Assembly (NCBI GenBank): GCA_964036295.1
Contig: OZ038471.1
Span: forward strand, 9,690,184 to 9,754,183
Direction: 5' to 3'
DNA from: Plumapathes pennacea
Taxonomy: Eukaryota; Cnidaria; Anthozoa; Antipatharia; Myriopathidae
DNA: 64,000 nt
Shown piece after piece: positions 33,640 to 46,159 of this stretch (position 1 is the stretch's first letter; each line of letters starts with the position of its first letter). The notes under the pieces were generated by a model. That model was not told where the DNA came from. It saw only the letters and a list, made by a program, of their open reading frames with translations, and did not search any database. The position numbers and the translations under genes were made by a program.

Positions 33640-35480
33640 TGACAAGAATGCAGGCTCTGGGGCTCCTCATGGTCTTATCAGTCTCATACTCAAGCAGAGC
33701 ACTAACACCCACTGAGTAGAGATACTCTCAAATTGAGAACGAACTGTTAGCGCAAGTGTTTGGAGTTCACAAGTATGTCTATAGAAGAAGAATCATACTG
33801 TGGTCAGACTACAAGCCCTTAGAAACCATTTGCAAGAAACCTTTTGCTACAGCACCAAGGCGATTACAAAGACTGTTGCTGCGACTACAACAGTATGACG
33901 TAGAGATCTGGTACAAGCCAGGGCCAGAAATGTAATTGGCAGACACCCTGTCACGCGCCTATCTTTAAACTAACAGCAGATCCGTCACTGAGTAGAACGC
34001 ATACACGCTGTTGACTTCTTACCTATATCTGAACCGCAGCTGCTAGAAGTACAGCGAGAAACCACCGGACCCGACTCTCCAGTCGCTGAAACAAGTCATC
34101 TTAAATGGATGGCCAGACCAGAAGAAAGCCTTTTCTCCAGGGCTGCATCCCTACTACAATGTGCGAGATGAGCTCACAGCCCAGGATGGTGTCCTTTTTT
34201 GATGGTTTTATTACCCCTGTTCTTCTGCTCCGACAATTTTTCTGAAACTTGGTTAAGGTATGTATGAAGTCAATATAAGCTGATGCCAGAAATTTAACAA
34301 AAATATACCAGAAAACGTTTTACTAGGTGCAATTTTGTTCAAAAAGTGTCCACTTAAGCTATAATATCACTAAGATATACATTCCCCCAGTTAAATCGAA
34401 TTTTACCATGTTATTGCTGAATGATAGCTGCAACGTTCTCAACATTTACTCGTATAAAAGCCAAAAAAGTTATGATCCAAAGTTTGTCATGGACGAGTGC
34501 GCCAGATGAAACTCCGGATACACGATAATGGGAAAGATCAGAAAAAGACTGCATGGGGCCCACACCGGGATCGAGGACAGCCTGAGAAGAGCCAAGAAAT
34601 AGTCTACTGGCCAGGTTTGAATGCTGATATTCGCAAATATACCAAGAATGATGTGAAGTGTACTGTACCTACCAGAACAATCAACAGAAGGAATTTCACA
34701 TTTCCCATTAGGTTTCGCATCAACCATGGGAGAAAGGGGCCTGCGATGTCCTGCACTTTGATGGGAAAGATTATCTCTGCACCGTCGATTACTACTCTAG
34801 TTACTTTGAGGTCGACTGCCTCGAGGGGAAGACTGGCAGTGAACTGATCTACAAGCTAAAGATACACTGCTGGATGCATGAATGTCCCAACCAAATCTAT
34901 AGCGATAATGGGCCACCCTACAACTCCCACTAGGCTGAAGCATTTTACAAGAGGTACGACATCGAACATGTCACGAGTTCACCAAATTATGCGCAAAGCA
35001 ATGAAAAAGTGGAAAATGCGGTCAAGACTACCAAGAAACTGCTGAAAAAGTCTAAAGCAGCAGGAGCAGACTTCCACATGTCCCTGTTAGACTGGTCCAC
35101 ACACCGTCTGAAGACCTGGATAGTTCCTCGGCACAGCAATTCTTTGGGCGACGCACCAGAACACCTCTGCCGACTGCTAGTGAGCTGCTTAAGCCAAAGA
35201 TGCAGGCAGAGCCCACAAACAGCATTTGAACCTTGCCCGTCACCAGTCCCACAAACACCCAACTAAGTCGAAAGCACCAAGTGGTCGCATCAACAGACAA
35301 ACGGACAAACAGAAGGAATCCAGGAAGCAAAACCCGGTGCCGAGAATACTAACGTATTACCACTACCAAGCTGCAAGACAAGTGAAAAAACAGTCACCCG
35401 CAGTGGACGTGTGTCCAAGACACCTATCCACCTCAGAGACTGCTCTGATGAGATGTCACGAGCAAGTGACGAACTGAACA
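33640..35480 (+). pseudogene. Second, decayed Ty3/gypsy pol
   Basis: RNase H remnants (SQIENELLAQVFGVHKYVY, then WSDYKPLETICKKP and LADTLSRAY) lie at about 33730-33965. They are followed by an integrase remnant with WPGLNADI, a D-containing CDLF..DGKDYLCTVDYYSSYF region read across frames, IYSDNGPPYNSH, and SPNYAQSNEKVENAVKTTKK. The frame is broken by many stops and indels and lacks gag and RT. No LTR is visible. Confidence 0.75.
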
Positions 35481-35649
35481 CTATTTGTTTCCACAGAGAG
35501 ACTTGTCGCTCTAAGTTCATACTTTGAGCAGATTTGTCTTGACCAGCAGTACAGAGAGTTGTTGGTATAAGGACCTGCTTACTGCCAATTAGGAGTTGTT
35601 TGTTTGTTTTGTTGCTCGTGGCATGTTTTCATTGTCATATTATTATTAT

Positions 35650-36420
35650 TATTTTTCTGAGTTACGAATCAGCACACGGTGATTGGTTCACGTTGTCACG
35701 TAATATGCAATGACGTTGTTGATTTGCGGAACAACTTGAGATGTGGGCTATTGAATTGCACGTTTTATACTTGGGTGTAAAGTTAGCTGCATCCCATATA
35801 AACTCAGGCCCTGTGGAACATTCACGGATGAACTGGGTTTTAGGGAACGAGCTCACCGTCGGAAGCTTTGACAATAGCCATAAACAAATGTTTGATTCAA
35901 TTATTTGATGGATGCCGTTACGGGATTGCAAGCGGGATTGATAGCGAGCGTGTGACAGTCGTCAAAATGCTTTGCCTTATACAGGCACTGTACACAGTGC
36001 CTGTTGAAATGTTTCTTTTATTCGATCATGTAGCCTTTGTTTCGCATTGGTATTTGTATGCTAAAAATGAAAAATACGCGGAAATAGTCCTAAGCATTGA
36101 GTTTGTTAGTCACAAATGAGCTGAACACGCTGTGAAACAAGACCGTTACGTGCTACATTCCTCGCTTTCAATTTTATATTTGTTACAGAGCGCGAATACT
36201 CGAAAGTCTGATAGAAGAAACCCACTTCAGTAAAAAAAAAAGGACTAAAGGGAAGGCTGGATTAATCTTGGCCTCTGGTTAGAAGTAAGTGTTCGAAGTC
36301 AAACTGTCAAATCGACTGTGCATGAAAAGGTAAGTCACGCATTACTCTTTCCTTGCTGGCTAACCCTAAGCTCGAAGTGCAGAGTCGCTCAACCTTTAAG
36401 AATCAAATTTATGAGTGTTG
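35650..36420 (-). repeat. Family B copy, diverged single-unit
   Basis: CACACGGTGATTGGTTCA, TGCATCCCAT, GCTTTGACAATAGCC and TGAAATGTTTCTTTTATTCG match family B copies in order. It has one core unit, many substitutions, and no clear left end. A further small fragment follows at about 36740-36880 in the opposite orientation (CACATCTCAAGTTG..TCATCACAG..CGTGTGCAGATTCTCGAC). Confidence 0.6.
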
Positions 36421-37039
36421 TAATGATAATGTGTTGTAATTATATTGTATTCGAGGAAATACTTTATAAATTATTTTAAGTTTTTAATATAATTTAATAT
36501 AATTTAATACAATTTAAATTGAAATTATTTTAATTAAATTTCATTTTAATTGTTTTCATTGGCTGTCCAAATTAATCGCAAATTGGATACGCAAGTTTTT
36601 CTTGGGAAAAATCCTATGTAAAACTGTCCAAATTAACCCTTAATTGGACAGTTTGAAAAATTAAGTAATACAGTAGTTGCGTATATGGGATTTCGAGTGT
36701 ACATTATAATTAATATTTTGATCAGGGTTCATTTGAGCAAGGTGTCACATCTCAAGTTGCTTGCTGGTAAGTCGTTTTCACATAACGTCATCACAGATCA
36801 TGTGATCAACAACAGACAATCATCGTGTGCAGATTCTCGACATCAAAAAATGCTAACCCTGTGCAATCTACGATTCGCTGTATTTTCAGGGCACTTGTAA
36901 TTATGTTCAGAAGAGAATTACTGTATTAGCAGCTGTATGGTGACCTGGTACTGCCATAAGAATTTGGCCTTTATTTTGATTTGTTTTATTCCCACGCCCT
37001 GCGTGGGTACTAATCTGAACACCATGTCGTTTTAAAATG

Positions 37040-37240
37040 TCTGTATTTCACGGACCGACCTCCCCGCGCAGCGGGGCTTGCTGGGTAAAACATCGGAACA
37101 GATCACGTCCCCGCTACGCGGAGTTTCCTGGGTAAAAAACATCGGAACAGAATCTCTAACCTCGTTCCCAGGCTCTTTCCTCTCCTGACCTCAACCCCGA
37201 ATCTCATGTTGAAATGTCTGTATTTCACGGACCGACTTTT
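37040..37240. repeat. Short direct repeat around GC-rich palindromes
   Basis: AATGTCTGTATTTCACGGAC occurs at about 37037 and again at about 37213. Between them CCGCGCAGCGG and CCGCTACGCGG are each followed by a CTGGGTAAAA..CATCGGAACAGA block, giving an internal duplication of about 60 bp. Confidence 0.6.
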
Positions 37241-37312
37241 GATCACGTGGTGTTCTGGTAGTCCGTTGCGAAGCAACGGACACGACAGGAGAATGAATGA
37301 GTTTTTGCACTC

Positions 37313-37495
37313 TTGCCGAACTACGTAGTGAATATGAATCAACCAAAGAATCAAACGGAACACTCTCACGAGGAGAAACAAGTTCGTCTTCAAAAACGAA
37401 GAGAGCACGACAGACTAAGACGAACTCGTGAGACAAGCGGCGTGACCGAGAGCGTTACAAGCAGAAACGAGCTCAGGAGACAATCCAGGAATTGA
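37313..37495 (+). pseudogene. Third STPR-type fragment
   Basis: The frame starts MNQPKNQTEHSHEEKQVRL and carries roughly one and a half 23-residue repeats (LQKRREHDRLRRTRET), after which the repeat continues in another frame (the bases for RDRERYKQKRAQET are visible). It resembles the first units of the proteins at 23004 and 23353 but comes from a more distant member. It ends at 37495. Confidence 0.45.
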
Positions 37496-38376
37496 CAAGT
37501 CAATGCCTTCAGTGAAATAAAGGTCAAAAATCATTTGCAAAGATACATAATTATAACAGCCAAACAAGTCAATTTGTATTTACCACAGTTAGTTTCATTT
37601 TACTTAAGCCAGCACTTTACTAGCATAAATTTCTTCCTTTTCCCAAATAGAATATTAGTAATGATATTTTATCAAGTTTTCTTTTGAACAAGTTTTTTTT
37701 CCATGCAACTGCATGACATTAATTTCTGGTGAGATATTGTCTAAACTGTTACCCCAACACAATCTGCTTCCCCACCCACCCATCTATCTCCAGCCACAGA
37801 ACACATTTTTTTAATTCTAGACTTTGATGCTTGTTTTGTTTTTCATAGGTCTCTAAATATCAAGACAAACACGAAGTTCACTAAGTCCAACTGGAAAAAG
37901 TATCTTTCTGTGATTAGGAAGAGTTAGTTTATACCCACACGACATGGGAAATGAGACTTTTTAAGATAAGAATGTCAATACAGTACTAAACGGATGTTCT
38001 TCTCATGTCTCACGGCATCTTACAGTGCTGGAAAATGTGCGAACCTGACTCTCATTTGAAGAGAAGAGCATTAGGGTTAGGGCTATATTTCTCTGGCATG
38101 GGATTTTGTGTTTGTACATATACTAGTCAACACATGCAACAATATTGAGAACTTCTGAGAAGTATAATGTAACCTACAGGTACATGAGAAGTATTTAATA
38201 TACAGTATTTTACCAATGAATGTTTCTGTATACTGATTCTGTATACTTTCTTATGAGACAAAATAGATATTACTGTGAAATGGACATGGCATGATGAAAT
38301 AATATCGTGAGAACTTCCTTCTTTCAAGACCACCCTACATATTGAATAATAAGATTACTGTACTCTTCAAACAGCA
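37496..38376. other. Unassigned region
   Basis: AT-rich sequence with no recognisable gene or repeat. Confidence 0.4.
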
Positions 38377-38776
38377 ATGGGACCCGGTGTTGGGGGGGGG
38401 GGGGGGAGTACTATGCCATATAGGTATGTGTTGCCCCAAAAGAGTATTGTTTCAAACATTTTTAGTCTGAAATAGGGTATAGATTTTGCCTTTTTGGTCT
38501 GAAATAGGGTAGCGATTTTGTGTTTTTGGCCTGGGATAGGGTATGATTTTAATAGAAATGTGTCACAGCGGACAATGCTCGGCAAATGGAAAAAACAGGG
38601 CAGAAATGGTTGCAAAAGAAATATATCTCTAAAATAGGTCTTAAACAGGGTATGCATTTTAGAGTCAGGTCTGGAATAGGGTATAGTAAATCAGATATTT
38701 TGCTTTGAAATAGGGTAAGAGGTTTTCAGCTTCAGGCGGCGGACCCCCACCCAAAATTATGATGAGTACTCCCCGA
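38377..38776. mobile_element. 0.4-kb MITE with GGGGAGTACT ends
   Basis: A G run followed by GGGGAGTACT opens the element, and AGTACTCCCC near 38766-38776 closes it. The interior carries at least five imperfect copies of TCTGAAATAGGGTA. No protein is encoded. The long G run at about 38394-38409 may be of uncertain length. Confidence 0.55.
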
Positions 38777-38841
38777 AATGGGACACATGCCAATATCATG
38801 TAAATGCTAATATAGTGTCATCCGCCTTTAATTACATTATA

Positions 38842-39129
38842 TTAGAAATACGATAATCGTAGATACCCCCTCGCTCTGGCGACTATTACTTTGGTACTGC
38901 TCAACTGCCAGACTGACTGACAGACGAACATTAAATTTCGAGATGGTGACTCACTTGGAGTCTCCAAACAAGGCGATTTTGCTGCATTAGCGTCGTGATT
39001 ATTACCCTCGCTTCGCTTGGGGATAATATTGAGATGTGTGGTGAAAGCATAGAGTACATGAGAGCTCTAGCATTGTCATACAAAACCGATTACTTGGGCG
39101 TGGGGCCTCTGCGAATATCGTATTTCTAG
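38842..39129. mobile_element. Family C deletion derivative (MITE), copy 2
   Basis: TAGAAATACGATAATCGTAG at the left and CGAATATCGTATTTCTA at the right match the termini of the 3.3-kb palindromic element at 21227. Only the S module remains inside (GAACATTAAATTTCGAGATGG, GGAGTCTCCAAACAA, GTGATTATTACCCTCGCTTCGC). It shows that these ends define a mobile family. Confidence 0.65.
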
Positions 39130-39347
39130 TTTCTATTCTATTTTCATTTTTATTTCATTTTATTTTGTTTTTAATTGACTTTTCTTTTTAGAAATTTAAA
39201 GATTTTTGAAAAGAAATAATTGTTCGTGGCCTAGACGTCAACCTAGAACTGCCATAGTACACAATGACTGCGGGCTCAGAAGTGATCGCGGATGGGCTGG
39301 GACTCAAGTTTACGAATTAAGATGGCGGCTGGAAGAATCAGAAACTG

Positions 39348-39570
39348 GGCCCAGTTTTTCAAAGCACGATTCGGCTAATCCTGGATTAGGTCTAAACTAT
39401 CTTGTCATTTATAAGCCTGAAAATATGAAATTTTCGTCCACAACGACTTCCTTGATAACGTTTTAAGCTGGAACAAGCTTTCTAATCCATCTTCGAACAA
39501 AACTCTGGAGCTTATTGGGAGAATATTTTTTATCCTGGACTAAGCGTAATCAACTTTCGCAAACCAGGCC
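39348..39570. mobile_element. 223-bp MITE, TSD CTG
   Basis: GGCCCAGTTTTTCAAA begins the element and TTTCGCAAACCAGGCC ends it. Direct CTG triplets at 39345-39347 and 39571-39573 flank it. No coding capacity. Confidence 0.7.
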
Positions 39571-39905
39571 CTGATGTGTATGTGTGATTACAAATCATAG
39601 GCAAGAATGCCCGATAAAGTACAAGGTGTGAAGGTCGTGTTCAGAGATTTTCCGACCTACACTTTAATTTTGAGAAGCCTGAATTTTGACGTTGGAGATA
39701 TTTCAACATTCGTTTATATACGGACGACGTCGACGTATCGCTAGAGCTGGTCCAAGGTGCAGTGAGACCAGCATATGCCTCCTCTGTACTACAATCATGG
39801 TCAAAAGTCGTTGGGACGCTCCTCTTACGCACATCCGGAGCACAGTGTAAATCCGTAAAACCCATGGGGGTCTCATATTTCTTGTTTTCAAGTCCTTCCC
39901 CTTCT

Positions 39906-39981
39906 CCTCCATTCAATGTTGGCCCGTGGTGCAGTTGTGAGCCAAACCATGCTCAACTACCCAACATTGAATGGGGGGAGG
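39906..39981. repeat. Short inverted repeat
   Basis: CTCCATTCAATGTTGG and CCAACATTGAATGGGGGGAG form a 16-bp stem around a 38-bp loop. Confidence 0.6.
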
Positions 39982-39982
39982 G

Positions 39983-41353
39983 GGACCATGATTATGTTTG
40001 CTCTGCAGAAGTAAAATTGCTGTTTAAGGCTCTTGGACTGAGAGGACAGGAAATATTTTGATACGCCTTGGTAGATATCGTCACAAGAAATCATTTTACG
40101 TCTAGTTTATAAAAAATAGAAACGAGAAACTGTCCGCTATCAGAAAGTAGGGCCCACATTAGGCTTCTGAAGGTTTACAGGTCTGGTGACAGGAAATTTA
40201 TATATTTCTAAGTAGCTACATTTTACAGTAAGACGATTGACTGTATTAAAAAGATGCTAAACATATTTAGTGTAAAGGAAAATGGATCCTCGTTGAATTT
40301 CCTACTTGAAAGGGAATACAGTATTCACGTAGGCCGAGACTGGTACCGGGGTGCAGCTGTTTAGTGGCGGAAATTCACCATTACGGCAAGTTTCATTTAC
40401 GGATTGTTGTTATAGGACTTGCTTATAACACCTGATATTTTGATAAATCGAATAATAATTCATGCAACTTGCGAATAGCCGTATTACGGCGGCGACAACT
40501 GTTCATGTGACGTCAGACGGAGATTGCACCAGACAACACTCCGTAGTTTTGGTTCAGATTCGGCCGTTTTAAAACAGTTAAAAACTGGAAAAGTGTATTA
40601 CCGTGAATAGTTATATCTAAAGCCCATATTGGTGCATAATCCACTTAATGTTTCCCTCTTATAGAAGGAAAAACAACAATACTCCACTGAACGACAACAA
40701 AAGAGATAATTAGATTCAAATTATTTGTTTGACTAAAAGGGAGTAATGTTCTAAACACAAAAAATGCTGTCGTGAAATTAGTAAAAATGCATTTAAAGAT
40801 TTACCTAACGTTTGTCAAACATATTGCGTTTACAGTTTTGTTGAAAATGTCTTGGATTTTTTTTATTCAGCATTTTACTGTGGAGTATTGATGGGAGTAA
40901 TGACAAACTGGGCCAGACGAGATCAAACAAAGAATCAAATTTCACTCGAGAATATGGTACCGGCTAATAAAAAGAATGAAACTGTTATCTCCGAGGTCTG
41001 AAACACGTATCGCATGCTTGTTGCACTGCATGACGCTCTGATATCAGGCAGAATACAGTTCCTAAGAACATTATGTGACAAAACGGCTTTAAGTAACGCA
41101 ATCGGCACTTAACGGTCAAATATCATACACGTTTGTGAATTGACTTCAACCAACTCTGAAATCACAGTTATCTTCTCTATAGAACATTCATAAACATGCC
41201 CCAGTTTGGTGGTTGTAGCTTTTTCTCCGTTAGTTCCAGAAGCGTTTAAACATTTTTTTATTGTTTTCAGACTGTAGCTAAAGGTTTACTCCTTTGATAT
41301 GGAGAATATGGCCTGCTACCTTATACCCCAATTTGTAATTTACAAATGTCTTA
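39983..41353. other. Unassigned region
   Basis: I find no domain, splice pattern or repeat here. It separates the MITE cluster from the gene X neighbourhood. Confidence 0.4.
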
Positions 41354-41667
41354 GAGCGGTTTTCGGATGACTGTCGAAAGTAATTGTGTGATTGCTTTGG
41401 TTTTGCGTTTGCTTCGCTTTCGGATTGGTCCACACTAGTTTGTCAGCATGCTCAGCCAATCAGGAACAAAACCAAAACCAAAACCAAACACTTCTCACGC
41501 AAGCGATGGCGTGTACTCGCACTGCTGATTGGAAAGTAAAACCAAACGCAAGACCAAACGTGAATTACTTTGGCTTCCAATTGGCTGAACTGTTTTCTCT
41601 CAGTCTCTGTGATTGGCCTGTGTGATTACTTTGGTTTTGGTTTTCGACAATCATCGGAAAACGGCTC
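41354..41667. mobile_element. 314-bp MITE, TA target
   Basis: GAGCGGTTTTCGGATGA..TGTCGAAA at the left and TTTTCGACAATCATCGG..CGGCTC at the right are inverted ends, flanked by TA on both sides. Interior AACCAAAACCAAA and CCAATCA blocks also occur in both orientations. Confidence 0.7.
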
Positions 41668-41970
41668 TACAATCTGGAACGTTAGAAATGCATTAGGGCA
41701 AAAAGCACACTTTTTATATGAGAATCAAACAACTGATAACGGTTGACCTACAAGGCAATAGTCACTGGTAACGTCTTCCAAAGAAGTTTGGGTTTTTCCA
41801 AAATAGGCTTTTTACGCAAAACGTACCCTCTTTTCGCAGGACCAGAAATTAACAGTCCAATATTTCTTGTATTTTTCGGTAGATTTTAAAATGGCCCTTA
41901 AAATAGCTCTATACCACTGACACAAAAAAAGTACATTGTAAAATGTCATTCTTTGAAGTAATAAATCATG

Positions 41971-42062
41971 CCACAGAAATTCTGTGGCCTCAAAATTCGC
42001 CGCAAGGGACAGAAATTCTGTGGCCTCAGAATTCGCCACAAGGGACAGAAACCCCGTGGCCT
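41971..42062. repeat. Short tandem repeat of palindromic units
   Basis: CCACAGAAATTCTGTGG, itself a palindrome, and CTCAAAATTCGCC..AAGGGA repeat about two and a half times with a period near 37 bp. Confidence 0.7.
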
Positions 42063-45000
42063 GAAAATTTAAGTGTCTGCAGAAAGAGCCAACGATGAAA
42101 AACAACAACAGCAAGACACAAATCCAAGACAGAAAACAATATTGCAGGAAAATTCTTCACTTTAATTTTAAGAAATGAATCTATGCTCCATCCTCGAACA
42201 ACGTACATGTATATTACTGGGAAAAACGAATAATTAGAGTATGCAAGAGCACTGCACAGATGATTTTTAAAAACGGAACTACTACAAACAAGAATTGGCT
42301 GGACATAAAGATCTATCTTTATACTTTGTAAATACGTACAGTGTATATCCAGACTGCAGAAAAAAAAATAACATCGACTTGTTCAGCAGAAACTGCATTA
42401 ATCATTCACAAGAAAAATAATTCTGGTTTCATCGTGCAAATGGCTACTGTAGTACACATGCAGTATTTGATGGCTATGCACTCTGACCTCTGAGGGCAGA
42501 GTACCTGTCTTTGAGGAATTGTCTGGTTGCTGGCAGAAGCTTGTTGCCATCCCCAATTTGAAAGCCACAACACACAATGCAATGTTTGGGCAGCCTCTCT
42601 AAATATGGCTCTGATTTCTTCCGTGGTAGATGATCAGGAGACCACTTTCCTAGGTATGTGCCTTTCCAGTAGTGCACAAAGAAGTGATTCTCCTCAACAT
42701 CCACCACTTTCCCAATGACTGGATACTTATCCCAGTTATCAAAGGACATGGCTGCAAAACAGCCCACAAAGTTGTCATCCAATTGGACAAGGGCCTCTCT
42801 TTGTTGTGGGTTCCTGTAGGGTCCAGTGTAAATCTAAAGTAAAAATATGTAGATGTATCACGAGTCAATGTCTATCACAACAATCACAGCATCACTGTTC
42901 CTGTAAACAACTACTGTTATCAGCTCACTCTTGAAACAAACAGTTATGTATGCTTTGAATAACTAAAGCATACAAAACTATTCCAAACTAACCTGCAGCC
43001 TGACATACACAGTTAACAGCAAAAACAGTTGGGACATTGATTTGCATGTACTATGTCTATCTTACTTCTCTCGTGGGTTCGTTCTCCCTCTATCTCAATT
43101 GGATCAACTCGTCTGGAAGCTGCTCGGTGATTGTCACTGCCTCGCATCTTGCAGCTAGCTTCAGTGTGTCGATTGCCCAAGTGTATTCCTCTGTATTGGA
43201 CGCACATTTCGCCATTTCCAACCACTGTGTCCAAGTACGATATGCCTCTGCTGGCATGTTTTGCTGGTCCCTCTCAAGTGCTGGTACATCCAACTTGAGC
43301 AAGGAAATGGGGACCAGTTCCGGTTTACCAGGAGGTAAACTCTACAAAAGGTGACACAACCAAGAAAAATTATATTAATAAAACTTCACTGATGAATATA
43401 TAGCTGAATCCCATGCCTGGAGAACCCCAGGCCGATCTCATTCTTCCAGTATAATATTGATAGATAATAACATGTCATGCATTAAGTAACTATGTATTAT
43501 ATTATATTACATACATCCGGGATACCTACTTATAGCCAAAGCTCAGTCAATCCCACATGATAACTGTGAGCATTTCACTTCACTGAAAGTCAACTGTAAA
43601 GTACAGGGTTCTGTGCATGTGGCTACTGAGCATAATAAACATTACCACCAGGATAACCACAGGACCTTCCCATGGCTCGTGGCTCCAGTTTCTGTAAGAC
43701 ATGACTGCTTTTCCAGCTTCGTTCAGTTTAAATCTGAAGGATTTTGGCAGGGTATGTTCATGCATCTCCACTATATGACCTGATAACCAAGACATGATGT
43801 TGAAGAAATGTGGCAGCATAAAGGGCTTTAGCACTGGACAATTCATGCATGTTTCAAGGGCTTGGAGCAATTCTTGAAACCAGAAGAAAAATGATTAACA
43901 GTATTAGAGGTATAACTGCTAAAATGGGATTTTACAAACTAGAAACTTATTGGAGTCATGGTCTAAGCTTGCATGGATACAGCTGCTTCCCCACTGATAA
44001 ATTATATTTGTAAATAAACTATTGGCATATTGGCAGTATTCTATGCCTAACCACACAGTTCCCAGATTTTATACCAAACATGCTCAGATCACTATTCTTT
44101 CATAGACAGCAATGTGGTGTCAGATTACCCAGATATGGTATGGATTGTTAACATATACTACTTCTCAGTTGTACCTTCAACTGTGTAAATATCCAGCTTC
44201 TCCAAATGCTTGGAGTATACCCCAAAGAATGCATCAATATCTTCATGGGTATGCCCAACTGGAAGGAAGTTCAAACGGATCTAAAAGGAAGAATAAATCA
44301 AAAGAATACCATAGGGGTAAGGGATATGAATGTATGAACATGCATTACACAATAGTACTGATCAAAACATGCAATGCTGCGGCAACACTTGCAGAGAGAG
44401 AGAGAGAGAGAGTTTGGGAACTAAAAAGTATAATTAGCCACTGCACATTATTGTGAAAGCTAAAATGTTCAGTTTAGATCAGTACTTACCTTGTCAAATA
44501 TCTTTAACTCGACCAACAAAGCCAATACAGCATACATAAATTTGTTCTTGTTCTCCCGTACACAACTGTCAAATTGTAAGTACAGAACTGGAGGAAGCCT
44601 GCATTCCTCAGACCATCTGCAAAGGGCATCTAGCATCACTGAGATGGTCAGATTTGAGCCATGTGGCCATTGGTAGTAGTCAAATGACCCAAAAATCTCC
44701 TTGCCATATTGACCTTGTCCACTGTGGACTATGCTTCCAACAAGATGAGTACCCATTATGGTCAGAGCAGACATGGCCTTGCCCAAACGCCTCATGTTAG
44801 GTCCCTGGGGTTATATATAGACTTAATGCCACTGTTCCTTATGATAACAAGACGAGACACATATTGGCGTAAGGGGGATGCACTGCCCTGCGGTATATCT
44901 AGCTGGGCGACTTCCGGTTGCGCGACCTTTTGAAACCTCACTTATCACCCCATTAGCTTGGGGATAGGACAAGCGTATTGTTAGGTCTTGATTTTATAGA

Positions 45001-45178
45001 AGAGCCTCACTTATCTCCCCGGCACTACGAGCTGAGACCATAGGTCAGCACATGCTGGATCGGACAAGAGATTGGCAGGTATGCGTCAAATAATGCCCAA
45101 AAGCTTGGGGGAAGTCGCTGCGCAGACTTAACCGCCACAGATGCATGCAATGCATGCATCCCCCCAAGCAAAACCAAA

Positions 45179-46152
45179 CTACCCTAGTACTAAGGGTCCT
45201 GACGCGTGCGCCATTCTTGGTGCAGCAGACAATAAAACCGGCTCGAGAGTGCGGATGTAAATCTGGTAGCAGTCCGATGACCAGCGGCCTAGCACCTTAA
45301 TGAGCCAATCTGGGAGACCTGCGGCCGCAGCTGCCGATGCGGCCCCAGTACGAAAGCTATGGCCTTTAAGGCTCTTGTAAGGGAAGCCGGCATATCGCGC
45401 CGCGTCCCTGAGGAGGTTCGTAACCACTGACCTAGTAAGGAAGCGACCCGATTGAAAATAGAATAAGGGCCCTGGTTTGGGGCGAGCAAACAAAAAATAT
45501 CGTTGCATGGCTGTGACTGCGCACAAAAGCGAAGGGCAGCGAGCAATGACTACGGAATGATCCAGTCTAAAGGTGTCCGTCTTAGAGGACTTAAGCGTAA
45601 GGACAATACGTTGTGGACTAGACATACTGGGCAAAAACTTGACACAGTCTGTGCTAAGGTCAAAATCGGGCCTAAAGGTACCGACCCCTTGGAAGGTAAA
45701 CTCGCTACAACGCAGAAATCCGAAAAAGGCGAGAGTGAAAGCCGCTCAAACCATGTAAAAATCCCGATTGCCCAACCAACTGTGTAGTATGGGGCGAATA
45801 CCCAACAGGATCTGTGGGGTAACCGGCTGGCGGAGGACACGCTTCTGTCCCTGGAAACGGAGTATACCGCGCAAAACCTCTTTTAGCAGTAGGTTTCCTT
45901 GCAAAGGGTCGGTGTAGCCGATGAAATGTGAAGGTTGCGTACCGCCCTGAGATAAAGCTTAATTGTACTGTGCTTAACCTTTCTAGCTAAGTAGGAGGCA
46001 AAGTAAATAAGGGTTCCCTCCGAGGCAGGGAGTACCTCGCCCGTTGGGTAAAGTATACGATTCATAAGGCAAAATGACATGAAACGTTTCTCCCCCGAAT
46101 TATAAGTACGCTGAGTGTTACTGGATAGGGCCCAATCCGCATAAGCGAGCAC
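45179..46152 (-). pseudogene. DIRS-like tyrosine recombinase
   Basis: The recombinase would integrate the circular DNA form. The N-terminal SAM-like region is at 46152-45883 (SSNTQRTYNSGEKRFMSFC, then STIKLYLRAVRNLH). The middle part lies in another frame and contains FLRCSEF with the first catalytic Arg, at about 45720. The C-terminal catalytic part at 45634-45179 holds KGHSFRTGAASAAA (the HxxR box), VLGRW and the likely nucleophile Tyr in YQIYIRT. Frameshifts separate the pieces at about 45640 and 45880. Confidence 0.75.
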
Positions 46153-46159
46153 CTGTGCT

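Noticed and set aside
42026..42208. Small minus-strand frames downstream of gene X
   Set aside because: They cover a short palindromic tandem repeat and probable 3' untranslated sequence.
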